Shown: piece by piece, positions 50,771 through 59,665 of the stretch
How the letters are laid out: every line of letters starts with the position of its first letter
Position numbering within the stretch: position 1 is the first letter of the stretch
NCBI GenBank assembly: GCA_003215935.1
Contig: QCJQ01000002.1
Location: 28,500-92,499, forward strand
Direction of reading: 5' to 3'
Source of the DNA: Prochlorococcus sp. AG-409-D09
Lineage (GTDB): Bacteria > Cyanobacteriota > Cyanobacteriia > PCC-6307 > Cyanobiaceae
Length of the DNA: 64,000 nt
Position numbers and translations under genes: made by a program
The notes under the pieces: generated by a model
What the model saw: the letters and a program-made list of their open reading frames with translations, nothing else
Told to the model about the DNA's origin: nothing
The model's database searches: none

Positions 50771-50809
50771 AGTTTCTTGGGCTTTTATTTAAATAAGTTA
50801 TTATATTAA

Positions 50810-51895
50810 TTAAATCATATTATCTATAAATTCTTTGACAGAGAATTCTATATTAAGTCCAGTTAGGTTAATTATTCTCTTATTTGAAATTTTTGATAGT
50901 TGATATTCATAACATTTATCATAATAATCCAATATGTAAGAACATGCTTTTGGCCAGTCCCCTTTATCGATAGCATTAGTAGCTTTATAAGCTCTTTCTT
51001 TCCCTAGTCTTTTACTTATTCTTAAGGTTGCTTCTGTCAGTCCTTTTTTTGAATTTTCACTATATCCTTTAACTAAATGTTGAATTCTTTCATTTTTGTC
51101 TCTAATTATTTCAACAAAAGGTGCTACTTTCATTTGATCTAATAGTTTTTGGGGTATACGACATTTCCCTAAGTTAGATCTTTCGTCTTCTACCCAAATG
51201 CATTGTTGAATATTGGATTTAAAGTTATTTAGATGCTCAGCGATCATATTTTCGTAATGTTGAGATGTTGGTTGTTTTGGAAGCCCTAGGCCTCCAAAAC
51301 TACTTCCTCTGTGGTTTGCTAAGCCTTCTAAATCCAAAATAGGAAACCCTTTTTCAGATAATGCATTTAGAAGATCTGTTTTTCCTGTCCCGGTTTTTCC
51401 CCCAATAATTTTTATTGGCCATTTGCATTCGAATTGTTGTAAGACCCAATTCCTATAGGCTTTATAACCATTTTTAAGGAGAAAAGTTTTTAATCCTAAT
51501 TGATTGGCAAACCAGGCAATACTTGCTGAACGCATACCCCCTCGCCAGCAATAAATTTTCAATGGCCTTGATTGGTCTGCTTTTATACCTGGGTGATTGT
51601 TATTGCTTATTCTTTTTAACAACACTTCAATTTTAGACAGTTTGGAGATCGTCAACTTGAGCCCTATGGCTGTTGCTTTTTCTTTACCTTGAACTTTATA
51701 GGTTTTTCCTACAATTGCCCTTTCTTCATCTGAAAAAATTGGAATATTAACCGCACCAGGCCAATGTCCTTTTATAAACTCTTCTGGGCTCCTAACATCT
51801 ACTATTATTCCTTTGGATTCCCGGAATTCTTCTGCAGATAAATAGGCGAGGGTTCCTGTTCCTGACATAGTGGTAGAAGCCTGCTTATTTAGCAC
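50810..51895 (-). CDS. mnmH: tRNA 2-selenouridine/geranyl-2-thiouridine synthase
   Basis: MnmH (SelU) exchanges sulfur for selenium, or geranylates, at the wobble uridine of certain tRNAs. The 361 aa protein has an N-terminal rhodanese domain (IIVDVRSPEEFIKGHWPGAVNIPIF) whose active-site Cys lies in IYCWRGGMRSASIAW, and a C-terminal P-loop domain IIGGKTGTGKTDLLNAL. Length equals the family. The second ATG at 51868 (MSGTGTLAYLS) may be the real start; the annotated start leaves only 11 bp to the divergent gun4. Confidence 0.9.
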   Translation of the reverse strand: MLNKQASTTMSGTGTLAYLSAEEFRESKGIIVDVRSPEEFIKGHWPGAVNIPIFSDEERAIVGKTYKVQGKEKATAIGLKLTISKLSKIEVLLKRISNNNHPGIKADQSRPLKIYCWRGGMRSASIAWFANQLGLKTFLLKNGYKAYRNWVLQQFECKWPIKIIGGKTGTGKTDLLNALSEKGFPILDLEGLANHRGSSFGGLGLPKQPTSQHYENMIAEHLNNFKSNIQQCIWVEDERSNLGKCRIPQKLLDQMKVAPFVEIIRDKNERIQHLVKGYSENSKKGLTEATLRISKRLGKERAYKATNAIDKGDWPKACSYILDYYDKCYEYQLSKISNKRIINLTGLNIEFSVKEFIDNMI

Positions 51896-51906
51896 GGTAT
51901 AAATTC

Positions 51907-52623
51907 ATGGTTTCTGAAACATCCCATTCAAAAAAGGAGAGCATTGAAGAGCTACTTTTGAGCTTTTCAAATGCTAATACCAGAAAAAGAAGATCTTTCT
52001 TCGAGACTCTTGAAGAGAGAATTGTGGAAATATCAGATTTAGGATTAAAGGCTTTCAATTGTTTTGATCCCAATGGGTATGATTGGGCTGCTGGATGGAT
52101 TCTTCAAGCACTTTATAGGAAAAGTCAGGAATCTTTAGTTGACTTTCAACCTTTCTCTGAGCATGGATGGTTCAATGCTGCTAGTGAAAAAGGTATTGAT
52201 TACGAGCAATTTCAAAAGAATTTAGTTGCGCAAAAATTTGAAGAAGCCGATCGTTTTACTAGTTCAATTTTGAGACAATTAGCTGGCTCGGAAGCTGTTG
52301 AAAGAGGTTATGTATATTTCAGTGAAGTTGAATCTATGTCAAAAACAGATCTAATGACTTTAGACAGATTATGGATAGCTTATTCACAGGGTAAATTTGG
52401 ATTTTCTGTACAAGGTAGAATTCTGAAATCTTGTGGGAATAGGTACGATAAATTATGGCCGCGTATAGGGTGGAAAAAAGATGGGGTTTGGACTAGATAT
52501 CCAAATTCATTTGACTGGTCTTTAAATGCACCAGATGGTCATATGCCTTTAATTAATCAATTAAGAGGAGTTCGACTTATGGATTCATTGCTTAATCATC
52601 AAGCAATAAAATCTCGTATTTAG
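51907..52623 (+). CDS. gun4: Mg-chelatase cofactor Gun4
   Basis: Gun4 binds protoporphyrin IX and Mg-protoporphyrin and stimulates Mg-chelatase, the committed step of chlorophyll synthesis. The 238 aa protein has an N-terminal helical bundle (residues 1-85) and the GUN4 core starting around residue 90: FEEADRFTSSILRQLAG, LMTLDRLWIAYSQGKFGFSVQGRIL, and YDKLWPRIGWKKDGVWTRYPNSFDWSLNAPDGHMPLINQLRGVRL, the tetrapyrrole-binding loop. It stands divergent to mnmH and close to the sequence-related acsF function in the window. Confidence 0.95.
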   Translation: MVSETSHSKKESIEELLLSFSNANTRKRRSFFETLEERIVEISDLGLKAFNCFDPNGYDWAAGWILQALYRKSQESLVDFQPFSEHGWFNAASEKGIDYEQFQKNLVAQKFEEADRFTSSILRQLAGSEAVERGYVYFSEVESMSKTDLMTLDRLWIAYSQGKFGFSVQGRILKSCGNRYDKLWPRIGWKKDGVWTRYPNSFDWSLNAPDGHMPLINQLRGVRLMDSLLNHQAIKSRI

Positions 52624-52692
52624 AATTTCATTCAGATTAATTTTGAAATCTTCTTCTAAAGCATTATCTTCAAAATAAGTATTAGCAGGAAA

Positions 52693-53145
52693 ATGAGCGT
52701 GAGCTCAATTAATCTAATTAAAAATAAATTTAAACCTTTTTTATTTTTTATTGGATCTGATTATAAGTGGGTTGAATTCATTTATCCTTCAACTCTTCTT
52801 ATAGCACCTGTTGTTAAAATCCTTGTTGAACCAATTAAGTCAAATGATTCATTAGCCTCTATTGAATTAGGTCTTCATGAAGCCCTGGTTAATGCGGTAC
52901 AGCATGGGAATAAATCCAATAATAATAAAATACTTCGTATAAGAAGAATAGTTACATCTAACTGGTTTATTTGGCAGATTCAAGACGAAGGAGAAGGGCT
53001 TTCTAAAAAGCAAAGAAGAAGTTCCCTTCCTATTAATATTGATTCCAAAGGGGGAAGAGGGTTATATCTTATTCATCAATGTTTTGATGACGTTAGATGG
53101 AGTCAAAAAGGTAATCGGATTCAGGTTGCATCTAAACGTAAATAA
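52693..53145 (+). CDS. anti-sigma factor-type ATP-binding protein (HATPase_c_2)
   Basis: The 150 aa protein has the GHKL ATPase fold of RsbW/SpoIIAB-type serine kinases. SIELGLHEALVNAVQHGNKS is the N-box, WQIQDEGEGLSKKQ the G1 box, and SKGGRGLYLIHQCFDDVRW the G2 box. It lacks a sensor domain, so a partner-switching role (kinase of an anti-anti-sigma factor) is likely, but no STAS gene is adjacent. It follows gun4 by 69 bp. Confidence 0.85.
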   Translation: MSVSSINLIKNKFKPFLFFIGSDYKWVEFIYPSTLLIAPVVKILVEPIKSNDSLASIELGLHEALVNAVQHGNKSNNNKILRIRRIVTSNWFIWQIQDEGEGLSKKQRRSSLPINIDSKGGRGLYLIHQCFDDVRWSQKGNRIQVASKRK

Positions 53146-53150
53146 AATTT

Positions 53151-53393
53151 TTAATGATTTGGGCACCCAGGATCTTTTATTTCTTGCTTGATCCATTTAA
53201 TTGCTTGCGTTAATAATTCTTCTATTTCAGAATCGTCTCCATTGTTAATTAATTGAGATAATCCACTTACTATTAGTTCTGCTGCTCTTCTATCTTTATT
53301 TCCTTTATTCTTATGCCAATCTATATGACTAATTCTAAACTCTTCATTTAATTTTTTAACCAGTTCTTTTTTTCTTGAAGACCAATTATTCAT
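53151..53393 (-). CDS. small conserved cyanobacterial protein (DUF6439-like)
   Basis: The 80 aa protein reads LVKKLNEEFRISHIDWHKNKGNKDRRAAELIVSGLSQLINNGDDSEIEELLTQAIKWIKQEIKDPGCPNH, helical with the RRAAELI motif and a Cys-Pro-x-His end. I recall the same pattern in DUF6439 but cannot confirm it. It is convergent with the HATPase gene, 5 bp from its stop. Confidence 0.65.
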   Translation of the reverse strand: MNNWSSRKKELVKKLNEEFRISHIDWHKNKGNKDRRAAELIVSGLSQLINNGDDSEIEELLTQAIKWIKQEIKDPGCPNH

Positions 53394-53507
53394 TAGATGA
53401 GATTTTATTTTATTTTATTTTATACGAAGAATTAGTGTTTAGATCAAAAATAACCCTGTAAAAATTATTAGTAGAGTAGTTTGGGTTAAGATTGTAAAAT
53501 ATTATAT

Positions 53508-54572
53508 TTATTTTGGCTTTGTTGCTTTCCATACTCTTGTCATGAAAAATGATTCGGCTTTTATTTCTTGAAAACCAGCATTTTCAAGCTTATAATTAAT
53601 ATCGTCATTTATGTAATCGTAATAAAAAGGCTCATGAAAAATCTTATAAAAATTTTTCATTATTTCTGAAAATTGAGGCGAGTCAGAAATTTGAATAGAG
53701 TCTGCAAGTATCAATGTCCCTCCAGGTCTAGTGATTCGAAAACATTCGTTTAATACATTTTGTCTTGCATTTCTAGGTAATTCATGAAGAAGAAAAACAC
53801 ATGTTAGTGCATCAAAATTATTCTTTTTAAAAGGCATATTTTCAGCATTCCCTTGTACAAGTTGAACTAATTCTCCCTCTCTATTACTTAGATGATGACT
53901 TGCTTTTTTGAGATATGCACTTGATAAATCCAATCCATATAATTCAATATCTTTAAGTGCACTTCTTATTTGCTGAAGAGTTCTTCCTGTTCCCGTTGCA
54001 ACATCTAGAACTTTTAATTTATTGCAGTCTTTTTCTCTTAGATCTTCTAAACCAGATTTTAAAGGTGAAATTATCCTTCTTCTCATCGCGTCCGCTGTTC
54101 CATTAAATAAAATCTCTACTTGGATGTCATATAAGTTTGCTGAATGCTCACTTAAATAACCATCAGTTTGATGATGGAAATTTTGGAGATAATAATTAGG
54201 ATAATCTTTTTGGGAAATATTATTTGGAAGCTCTCTAGTTTTTCTATTTTTACGTCTTTCCCATGTAGATGGCATGTCGAGCCATAATAATGGGTAATTA
54301 ACTAACAAATGCAGAAAAGGAAAGTCAAATAATTGTCGTTTAGGGTAAAGGCCTTCTTCTGCTTCTTTCCAATCTATCTTTTCAAGTTCTGACATTGATT
54401 GTCGAACTTCTTTGAAAAGCTTTTTGTCTATTTGAAATTTTTCTGATAAAGCTTCAGGAGCTAATAGCTCCATTAGTTTTGTACTTAGTTCTTTATGAGC
54501 ATATCCAGCAAGCCCTTTTCCTTGTTGAATTGTGTGATAAGCAATTTTTGCGAGACTTGTGTTATTAATCAT
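53508..54572 (-). CDS. class I SAM-dependent methyltransferase
   Basis: The 354 aa protein carries an unusual N-terminal region of about 150 aa, then a class I methyltransferase domain: LKVLDVATGTGRTLQQI (motif I), LYGLDLSSAYLKKA (acidic strand 2 residue), LVQGNAENMPFKKNNFDALTCVFLLHELP, and PGGTLILADSIQISD. This is close to the UbiE/MenG-like class, and such proteins occur in all picocyanobacteria. The N-terminal extension (WLDMPSTWERRKNRKTRELP) differs from UbiE. The substrate is unknown. It lies downstream of glnA. Confidence 0.82.
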   Translation of the reverse strand: MINNTSLAKIAYHTIQQGKGLAGYAHKELSTKLMELLAPEALSEKFQIDKKLFKEVRQSMSELEKIDWKEAEEGLYPKRQLFDFPFLHLLVNYPLLWLDMPSTWERRKNRKTRELPNNISQKDYPNYYLQNFHHQTDGYLSEHSANLYDIQVEILFNGTADAMRRRIISPLKSGLEDLREKDCNKLKVLDVATGTGRTLQQIRSALKDIELYGLDLSSAYLKKASHHLSNREGELVQLVQGNAENMPFKKNNFDALTCVFLLHELPRNARQNVLNECFRITRPGGTLILADSIQISDSPQFSEIMKNFYKIFHEPFYYDYINDDINYKLENAGFQEIKAESFFMTRVWKATKPK

Positions 54573-54623
54573 CTTGAAACTCTATCTCTTTCATCAGAAT
54601 TTAATAGATTTCTTATTTTCTTT

Positions 54624-54676
54624 ATAAATAAATTTAAAACTGTGTTAAAAATATACACAGTTTTAAATTTATTTAT
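54624..54676. repeat. 22-bp perfect inverted repeat downstream of glnA
   Basis: ATAAATAAATTTAAAACTGTGT and ACACAGTTTTAAATTTATTTAT pair perfectly around the 9-base loop TAAAAATAT. It lies 27 bp beyond the glnA stop and before the methyltransferase start, so it probably ends glnA transcripts, although no separate T-run follows. Confidence 0.7.
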
Positions 54677-54702
54677 TAATTCAATTAAAAGAATGACTTT
54701 TT

Positions 54703-56124
54703 TTATGCATCATAATACATAAAGAATTCATGAGGATGAGGTCTTTGTCTTAATTGCTGAACCTCTTCGTATTTTAGTTCAATCCAGTTGTTAATAAAGT
54801 CATCAGTAAAAACACCACCTTCTTTTAGATAGTCTTTGTCGGAATTAAGTGCTTCAAGAGCATTGTTTAAAGATGAAGGCACTGTATCTATTTTTGCTAA
54901 TTCATCTGCTGGCAATTCAAATAAATCAACATCAACACCTTCACCAGGGTCGATCTGATTTTTAATACCATCTATACCTGCCATCATCATTGCTGAAAAG
55001 GCTAAATATGGATTAGCAAGAGCATCTCCAGATCTAAACTCTAATCTTTTTGCTTTAGGACTTGGCCCTGTTAAAGGTATTCTAACTGCGGCTGATCTAT
55101 TTCCTTGAGAATATACAAGATTTACTGGTGCTTCAAAACCTGGTACTAGTCTTTTATAACTATTAGTAGTTGGATTTGTAAAAGCTAGGAAAGAAGGTGC
55201 ATGCTTAAGTATTCCCCCTATATACCATTTAGCAGTTTGAGAAAGGTTTGCATATGTTCCTTCTCCAAAGAATAATGGCTGCCCTCCTTTCCAAAGGCTT
55301 TGATGCACATGCATTCCAGTACCATTATCATTAAATACTGGTTTAGGCATAAAAGTTGCTGTTTTACCATATTTTTTTGCAATATTTCTTACTACGTATT
55401 TATATATCATTACATTGTCTGCAGCATTAATTAATGGTGCGAATTTCATTCCTAGTTCATGTTGTCCAGCTCCAGCGACTTCATGATGATGTTTTTCAAT
55501 TGGTATTCCAAGTTGACCCATTAAAAGAAGCATTTCTGATCTAATATCTTGTGCTGTGTCATTAGGAGAAACTGGAAAATATCCTTCTTTTAATTGTATT
55601 TTGTATCCGAGATTACCTCCCTCTTCAATCCTTCCTGTATTCCAAGGAGCTTCAATTGTATCTACGTTATAAAAACAACCTCCTTCGCTAGAATCATATC
55701 TAACATCATCAAATATAAAAAATTCTGGCTCTGGTCCAAAGAAAGCTGCATCAGCAACATTTGTACTTGATAAATAATTTAGTGCTTTTTGAGCAAGTGC
55801 TCTTGGGCATCTTGCATAGGGTTCTCCGCTTCTTGGTTCTTGAATTGAGCAAATCAGACTTAGTGTTTTATGACGATAAAATGGATCAATCCAAGAAGTA
55901 CTCGGATCAGGCACCATTGACATATCTGATTCATTGATAGCCTTCCATCCTCGAATTGATGATCCGTCAAAGGCAAGCCCTTCAGTAAAAGAATCAGCTT
56001 CGATTAAATCCGAAGTTACAGTCAAGTGTTGCCATTTTCCATGTAAGTCTGTGAATTTGAGATCGATGAGCTCAATGCCCTCGTCCTTGATTTGGCGGAG
56101 GACGTCATTGGCTGATTTGCTCAT
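54703..56124 (-). CDS. glnA: glutamine synthetase type I
   Basis: GlnA condenses ammonium and glutamate to glutamine with ATP, the entry of nitrogen into the GS-GOGAT cycle. The 473 aa dodecamer subunit shows [52 protein letters not shown], and NRSAAVRIP, all in normal order. The C-terminal site that carries the adenylylated tyrosine in enterobacteria (NLYDLPPEE) is LFELPADE here, with Phe for Tyr, so control by adenylylation is not expected; cyanobacteria use transcription and inhibitory proteins instead. The promoter has an NtcA box. Confidence 0.97.
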   Translation of the reverse strand: MSKSANDVLRQIKDEGIELIDLKFTDLHGKWQHLTVTSDLIEADSFTEGLAFDGSSIRGWKAINESDMSMVPDPSTSWIDPFYRHKTLSLICSIQEPRSGEPYARCPRALAQKALNYLSSTNVADAAFFGPEPEFFIFDDVRYDSSEGGCFYNVDTIEAPWNTGRIEEGGNLGYKIQLKEGYFPVSPNDTAQDIRSEMLLLMGQLGIPIEKHHHEVAGAGQHELGMKFAPLINAADNVMIYKYVVRNIAKKYGKTATFMPKPVFNDNGTGMHVHQSLWKGGQPLFFGEGTYANLSQTAKWYIGGILKHAPSFLAFTNPTTNSYKRLVPGFEAPVNLVYSQGNRSAAVRIPLTGPSPKAKRLEFRSGDALANPYLAFSAMMMAGIDGIKNQIDPGEGVDVDLFELPADELAKIDTVPSSLNNALEALNSDKDYLKEGGVFTDDFINNWIELKYEEVQQLRQRPHPHEFFMYYDA

Positions 56125-56156
56125 GTTTAAGATTTCTACTATTGGACAATTTAATA

Positions 56157-56198
56157 AAACTAATCAGAGATAGATTCTGTTTTTGTATCAATGCGTAC
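56157..56198 (-). promoter_or_regulatory. NtcA-activated promoter of glnA
   Basis: GTATCAATGCGTAC (56185-56198) matches the NtcA consensus GTA-N8-TAC. Reading toward glnA, 22 bases after it lies TAGTTT (56157-56162), fitting the -10 TAN3T of class II NtcA promoters. The predicted start is near 56150, about 26 bp before the ATG. Confidence 0.8.
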
Positions 56199-56376
56199 TT
56201 TTTTAAGATTTCTGCTTTGTTTCAAGCATTTCAAGATAATTTTTGATCTTTCTTATCTTAAATTCAGTTTAATTCCTATTTTGCTATTGCAATGCCTAAA
56301 AGAATTTTGCTTAGATACCCCATGGCTGTTTAGGCTCACACTTAAGTGAGCTGTTCGGATTTTGTCGATCACACAA

Positions 56377-57528
56377 ATGATTCAATCTATTGATAATCAG
56401 CATCGTAAAGCTTTTGGACCTATTGATGCTCCAGAGAGGCTATTGCTAGGGCCTGGTCCATCTAATGCACACCCGAATGTTCTAAATGCTTTAGCTCTCC
56501 CACCAATAGGTCATTTAGACCCTTTTTATGTGAATTTAATGGGAGAAGTTCAAGAATTATTGAGATATGCATGGCAGACAAGTAACAGGCTCACTCTTCC
56601 AATGAGTGGCACAGGAAGTGCAGCTATGGAAGCTACTATTGCAAATGTTGTTGAGCCTGGAGATACTGTTTTAGTTGCTGTTAAAGGTTATTTTGGTAAT
56701 AGGTTAGTAGATATGGCAGGTAGATATGGAGCAAATATTTGTACTATTGAAAAGAATTGGGGACAAGCATTTTCTCTGAATGATATAGAAGATGCATTAA
56801 TCAAATACAAACCAAATTTGCTAACTATTGTTCATGCTGAAACTTCTACTGGTGTTTGCCAACCTATGGAAGGAATAGGAGATCTTTGTAGAAAATATGA
56901 TTGTTTGTTATTGGTAGATACAGTTACTTCTCTTGGAGCTGTTCCTCTTTATTTAGATGAATGGAAAGTTGATTTAGCATATAGTTGTAGTCAAAAAGGT
57001 TTGAGTTGCCCTCCTGGGTTAGGACCTTTTACTATGAATGAACGAGCAGAAAAAAAACTTAGCTTAAGAAAAGGGAAAGTTCCTAATTGGTATTTAGATG
57101 TATCTTTATTAAATAAGTATTGGGGCAGCGATCGTGTTTATCATCATACTGCTCCTGTAAATATGAATTTTGGAATTAGAGAAGCTCTTAGACTTCTTGC
57201 AGAGGAAGGACTAGAAAAAAGTTGGGCAAGACATAGAACGAATGCTGAGAAACTCTGGACTGGCTTAGAAGAAATAGGTTTAACCCTTCATGTTGAGAAT
57301 GATTTGAGGCTACCTACTTTAACTACAGTCAAAATCCCCGAAGGTGTTGATGGTAAAGCTTTTACTCTTCACCTTTTAAATACATATGGAGTAGAAGTTG
57401 GAGTTGGGCTTGGAGATCTTGCAGGAAAGGTCTGGAGAATAGGTTTAATGGGATATAACTCAACCAGTCAAAATGTAGAAAAAGTCTTGAATCTTTTTGA
57501 TACTGAAATGTCTAAATTTAAGAAGTAA
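56377..57528 (+). CDS. class V aminotransferase (alanine/serine--glyoxylate type)
   Basis: This PLP enzyme transfers an amino group to glyoxylate from alanine or serine; in cyanobacteria it handles photorespiratory glyoxylate, making glycine. APERLLLGPGPSNAHPNVL is the family N-terminus; MSGTGSAAMEATIANVVEPGDTVLVAV binds the phosphate; LLLVDTVTSLGAVPLYLDEWKVDLAYSCSQKGLSCPPGL carries the PLP Lys in SQKGL. The 383 aa length is normal. I use ATG 56377; the track start is TTG 56362. Divergent from glnA. Confidence 0.88.
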   Translation: MIQSIDNQHRKAFGPIDAPERLLLGPGPSNAHPNVLNALALPPIGHLDPFYVNLMGEVQELLRYAWQTSNRLTLPMSGTGSAAMEATIANVVEPGDTVLVAVKGYFGNRLVDMAGRYGANICTIEKNWGQAFSLNDIEDALIKYKPNLLTIVHAETSTGVCQPMEGIGDLCRKYDCLLLVDTVTSLGAVPLYLDEWKVDLAYSCSQKGLSCPPGLGPFTMNERAEKKLSLRKGKVPNWYLDVSLLNKYWGSDRVYHHTAPVNMNFGIREALRLLAEEGLEKSWARHRTNAEKLWTGLEEIGLTLHVENDLRLPTLTTVKIPEGVDGKAFTLHLLNTYGVEVGVGLGDLAGKVWRIGLMGYNSTSQNVEKVLNLFDTEMSKFKK

Positions 57529-58006
57529 ATTTTCTTTTTTCTTTAAACCATCTAATAATCATACTTCTAGATATGTCTTCCATTACCCCTTTTTTTACTA
57601 ACATATAATGATGTGAACTTTTATGCTTAGATAAATCTAAGGCACCTCCCAACCCCCCTTTTTTATAGTCACTTGCACCAAATATAACTTGTCCCATCCT
57701 TGCTTGAACAAGTACCCCTGCACACATAGTACATGGCTCTAAATTTACTATTAAGGTACATTCATTGAAACGCCAATCATTTTTTATTAATGATGCTTGC
57801 TTGAGTGCAATTATTTCAGCATGAGCAAGAGGATCAGACTCTTTTTCCTTTCTGTTACTGCCATGTCCAATGCAATGTCCAAATTCATCTAAAATCACAG
57901 CAGCAACAGGTACTTCTCCATTTGAGCCAGCTTTCTTAGCTCTGGATAACAAGATTGTCATCCATTCATTTAATTTATCTTCTGGAATCTCAAATGGTTT
58001 ATTCAA
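57518..58006 (-). CDS. tadA: tRNA-specific adenosine deaminase
   Basis: TadA converts A34 to inosine in tRNA-Arg(ACG). The 162 aa protein has the zinc deaminase motifs LAHAEIIALKQA (His and catalytic Glu) and NLEPCTMCAGVLVQARMGQVIFGASDYKKGG (two zinc Cys), with VPVAAVILDE upstream. The C-terminal helices (SRSMIIRWFKEKRK) are typical. The stop overlaps the convergent aminotransferase gene by 11 bp. Confidence 0.93.
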   Translation of the reverse strand: MNKPFEIPEDKLNEWMTILLSRAKKAGSNGEVPVAAVILDEFGHCIGHGSNRKEKESDPLAHAEIIALKQASLIKNDWRFNECTLIVNLEPCTMCAGVLVQARMGQVIFGASDYKKGGLGGALDLSKHKSSHHYMLVKKGVMEDISRSMIIRWFKEKRKFTS

Positions 58007-58110
58007 TTGATTTAGGAAAATCTTTGTTGGTTGTCAAATTAAGACTTTAAAAGTGAAAATAACAAGAGATTATCTTTCTTAACTTTCAACTTTCTAAAAT
58101 AGTTACCTCT

Positions 58111-59484
58111 TTGGACCCTTTTGCTTCACCATCTAAGTTTGATCATGAGTTGCTTTCTTTTTTGCAGGAAGCATGTAATGAATTATGTGAATGGTTTAAG
58201 AATTCCAAGACAAATGGTCCTTTGCCTACATTTGCTGAATTCCCAAAAGTTGAGCCTTCAATTAAAGGGCTTTCGTCTAAAGAACTTTTATTTGATCTTC
58301 AGAAGATAATGAATGGTGCTTATAGACCATCTCATCCTGGTGCTCTAGCTCATTTAGACCCGCCGCCATTAACAGCCTCTATAGTTGGTGATTTAATTTG
58401 TGCTGGGCTAAATAATAATCTTTTGGCTGAGGAATTATCGCCAAGTTTATCTAGATTGGAAAAAGAACTTTGTTATTGGTTTGCAAATCAAATAGGTATG
58501 GAAACTCTTGCAGGCGGAGTGGCTGCTAGCGGAGGCACGTTAAGTAATTTGATGGCTTTGGTTGTTGCTAGAAGGCATGCAGGTCTTCAACTTGATCCTT
58601 CAGCTGTAATACTTGCAAGTTCTGATGCCCATGTTTCGCTTGTCAAGTTGATGACAGTGATGGGCTTGAATTCTGATTCCTTAAGACTGGTGAATGTTGA
58701 CATAGAAGGAAGTATGTCTATTCCAGATTTAAAAAAACAATTAAAAAAATTAAAAGCTGAAGGAAAGAAATGTTTCGCAATTGTTGCAACTGCTGGGACC
58801 ACTATTAGAGGAGCCGTTGATCCTATTTGTGAAATATCTAAATTGTCTACTAATGAACGAATTTGGTTGCATGTTGATGCTTCAATTGGAGGAGTTTTTA
58901 CATTATCTTCTGGTACTTCAAGATTAGTAAGAGGGTTAAATTTGGCAAATTCAGTAACATTAAATCCGCAGAAATTATTAGGTGTGTCAAAAACATCATC
59001 AATTTTAATATTAGCAGATAGAACAAATCTTAATGCTACTTTTTCAACAGGTCTTCCTTACTTTGAACCTGTTAAATCTAATGAATATCACTTTGGTGAA
59101 ATGGGTTTGCAAGGAACTAGATCTGCAGAAGTTCTTAAACTTTGGTTGGGGTTAAAGCAATTAGGTGAAAAAGGTATTGAGAATATTTTAGAGCAGGCCA
59201 TTAGTCGTAAACAATATTTTTTAGATAAATTGGATATATCTAAATTTCAATTATGCACTGGGCCTCTTCATTTACTTGCTTTCACTCCGAAGAATCTAAA
59301 TTTGGAGAAAGCTAAAGTTTGGTCAATTAATACGCGTGAAACTTTGTTGAGAAATAATTTTATGCTTTCTAGACCACTTTACCAAGGACGTTTTTATTTA
59401 AAGGCTGTTTTTGGTAATCCCCATACAGATCAAAAGCATTTAGATTCGTTGGCAGAACTTGTTAATGAATCCACTGCGTTGTAA
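58111..59484 (+). CDS. PLP-dependent group II decarboxylase
   Basis: This 457 aa fold-type I enzyme resembles L-2,4-diaminobutyrate / aromatic-L-amino-acid / glutamate decarboxylases. PSHPGALAHLDPPPLTASIVGDLICAGLNNN is the family N-terminal motif, GGVAASGGTLSNLMALVVAR binds the cofactor phosphate, HVDASIGG contains the Asp that contacts the pyridine N, and NSVTLNPQKLLGVSKTSSILI carries the Schiff-base Lys. The start is TTG (no ATG before the in-frame stop). The substrate cannot be told from sequence: diaminobutyrate, aspartate or glutamate are candidates. Confidence 0.85.
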   Translation: MDPFASPSKFDHELLSFLQEACNELCEWFKNSKTNGPLPTFAEFPKVEPSIKGLSSKELLFDLQKIMNGAYRPSHPGALAHLDPPPLTASIVGDLICAGLNNNLLAEELSPSLSRLEKELCYWFANQIGMETLAGGVAASGGTLSNLMALVVARRHAGLQLDPSAVILASSDAHVSLVKLMTVMGLNSDSLRLVNVDIEGSMSIPDLKKQLKKLKAEGKKCFAIVATAGTTIRGAVDPICEISKLSTNERIWLHVDASIGGVFTLSSGTSRLVRGLNLANSVTLNPQKLLGVSKTSSILILADRTNLNATFSTGLPYFEPVKSNEYHFGEMGLQGTRSAEVLKLWLGLKQLGEKGIENILEQAISRKQYFLDKLDISKFQLCTGPLHLLAFTPKNLNLEKAKVWSINTRETLLRNNFMLSRPLYQGRFYLKAVFGNPHTDQKHLDSLAELVNESTAL

Positions 59485-59503
59485 TCAAATTATTTTCAAT
59501 CAA

Positions 59504-59665
59504 ATGTCTAAATTTCCATCACGTAAAAAAATCATTGCGATTTGCACAGCTATTTTCTCAGTTTTGATTGGCATAATCTATTTAATTCTTATAGCTATTT
59601 TGGATTCTCGAGGTCCGATGCTCCCTCCTCCATCTGAAGCCTTTGGTTTGGTGGTAATTTTTTAA
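59504..59665 (+). CDS. small membrane protein (53 aa)
   Basis: The start is set at the ATG giving MSKFPSRKKIIAICTAIFSVLIGIIYLILIAILDSRGPMLPPPSEAFG; the ORF track begins further upstream. One transmembrane helix is followed by RGPMLPPP, a Pro-rich end I recall from other picocyanobacterial small proteins. It overlaps the last 71 bp of the convergent GTPase gene. Confidence 0.65.
   Translation: MSKFPSRKKIIAICTAIFSVLIGIIYLILIAILDSRGPMLPPPSEAFGLVVIF

Noticed and set aside
51885-52073. minus-strand ORF of 62 aa
   Set aside because: Antisense to the N-terminus of gun4, a certain gene.
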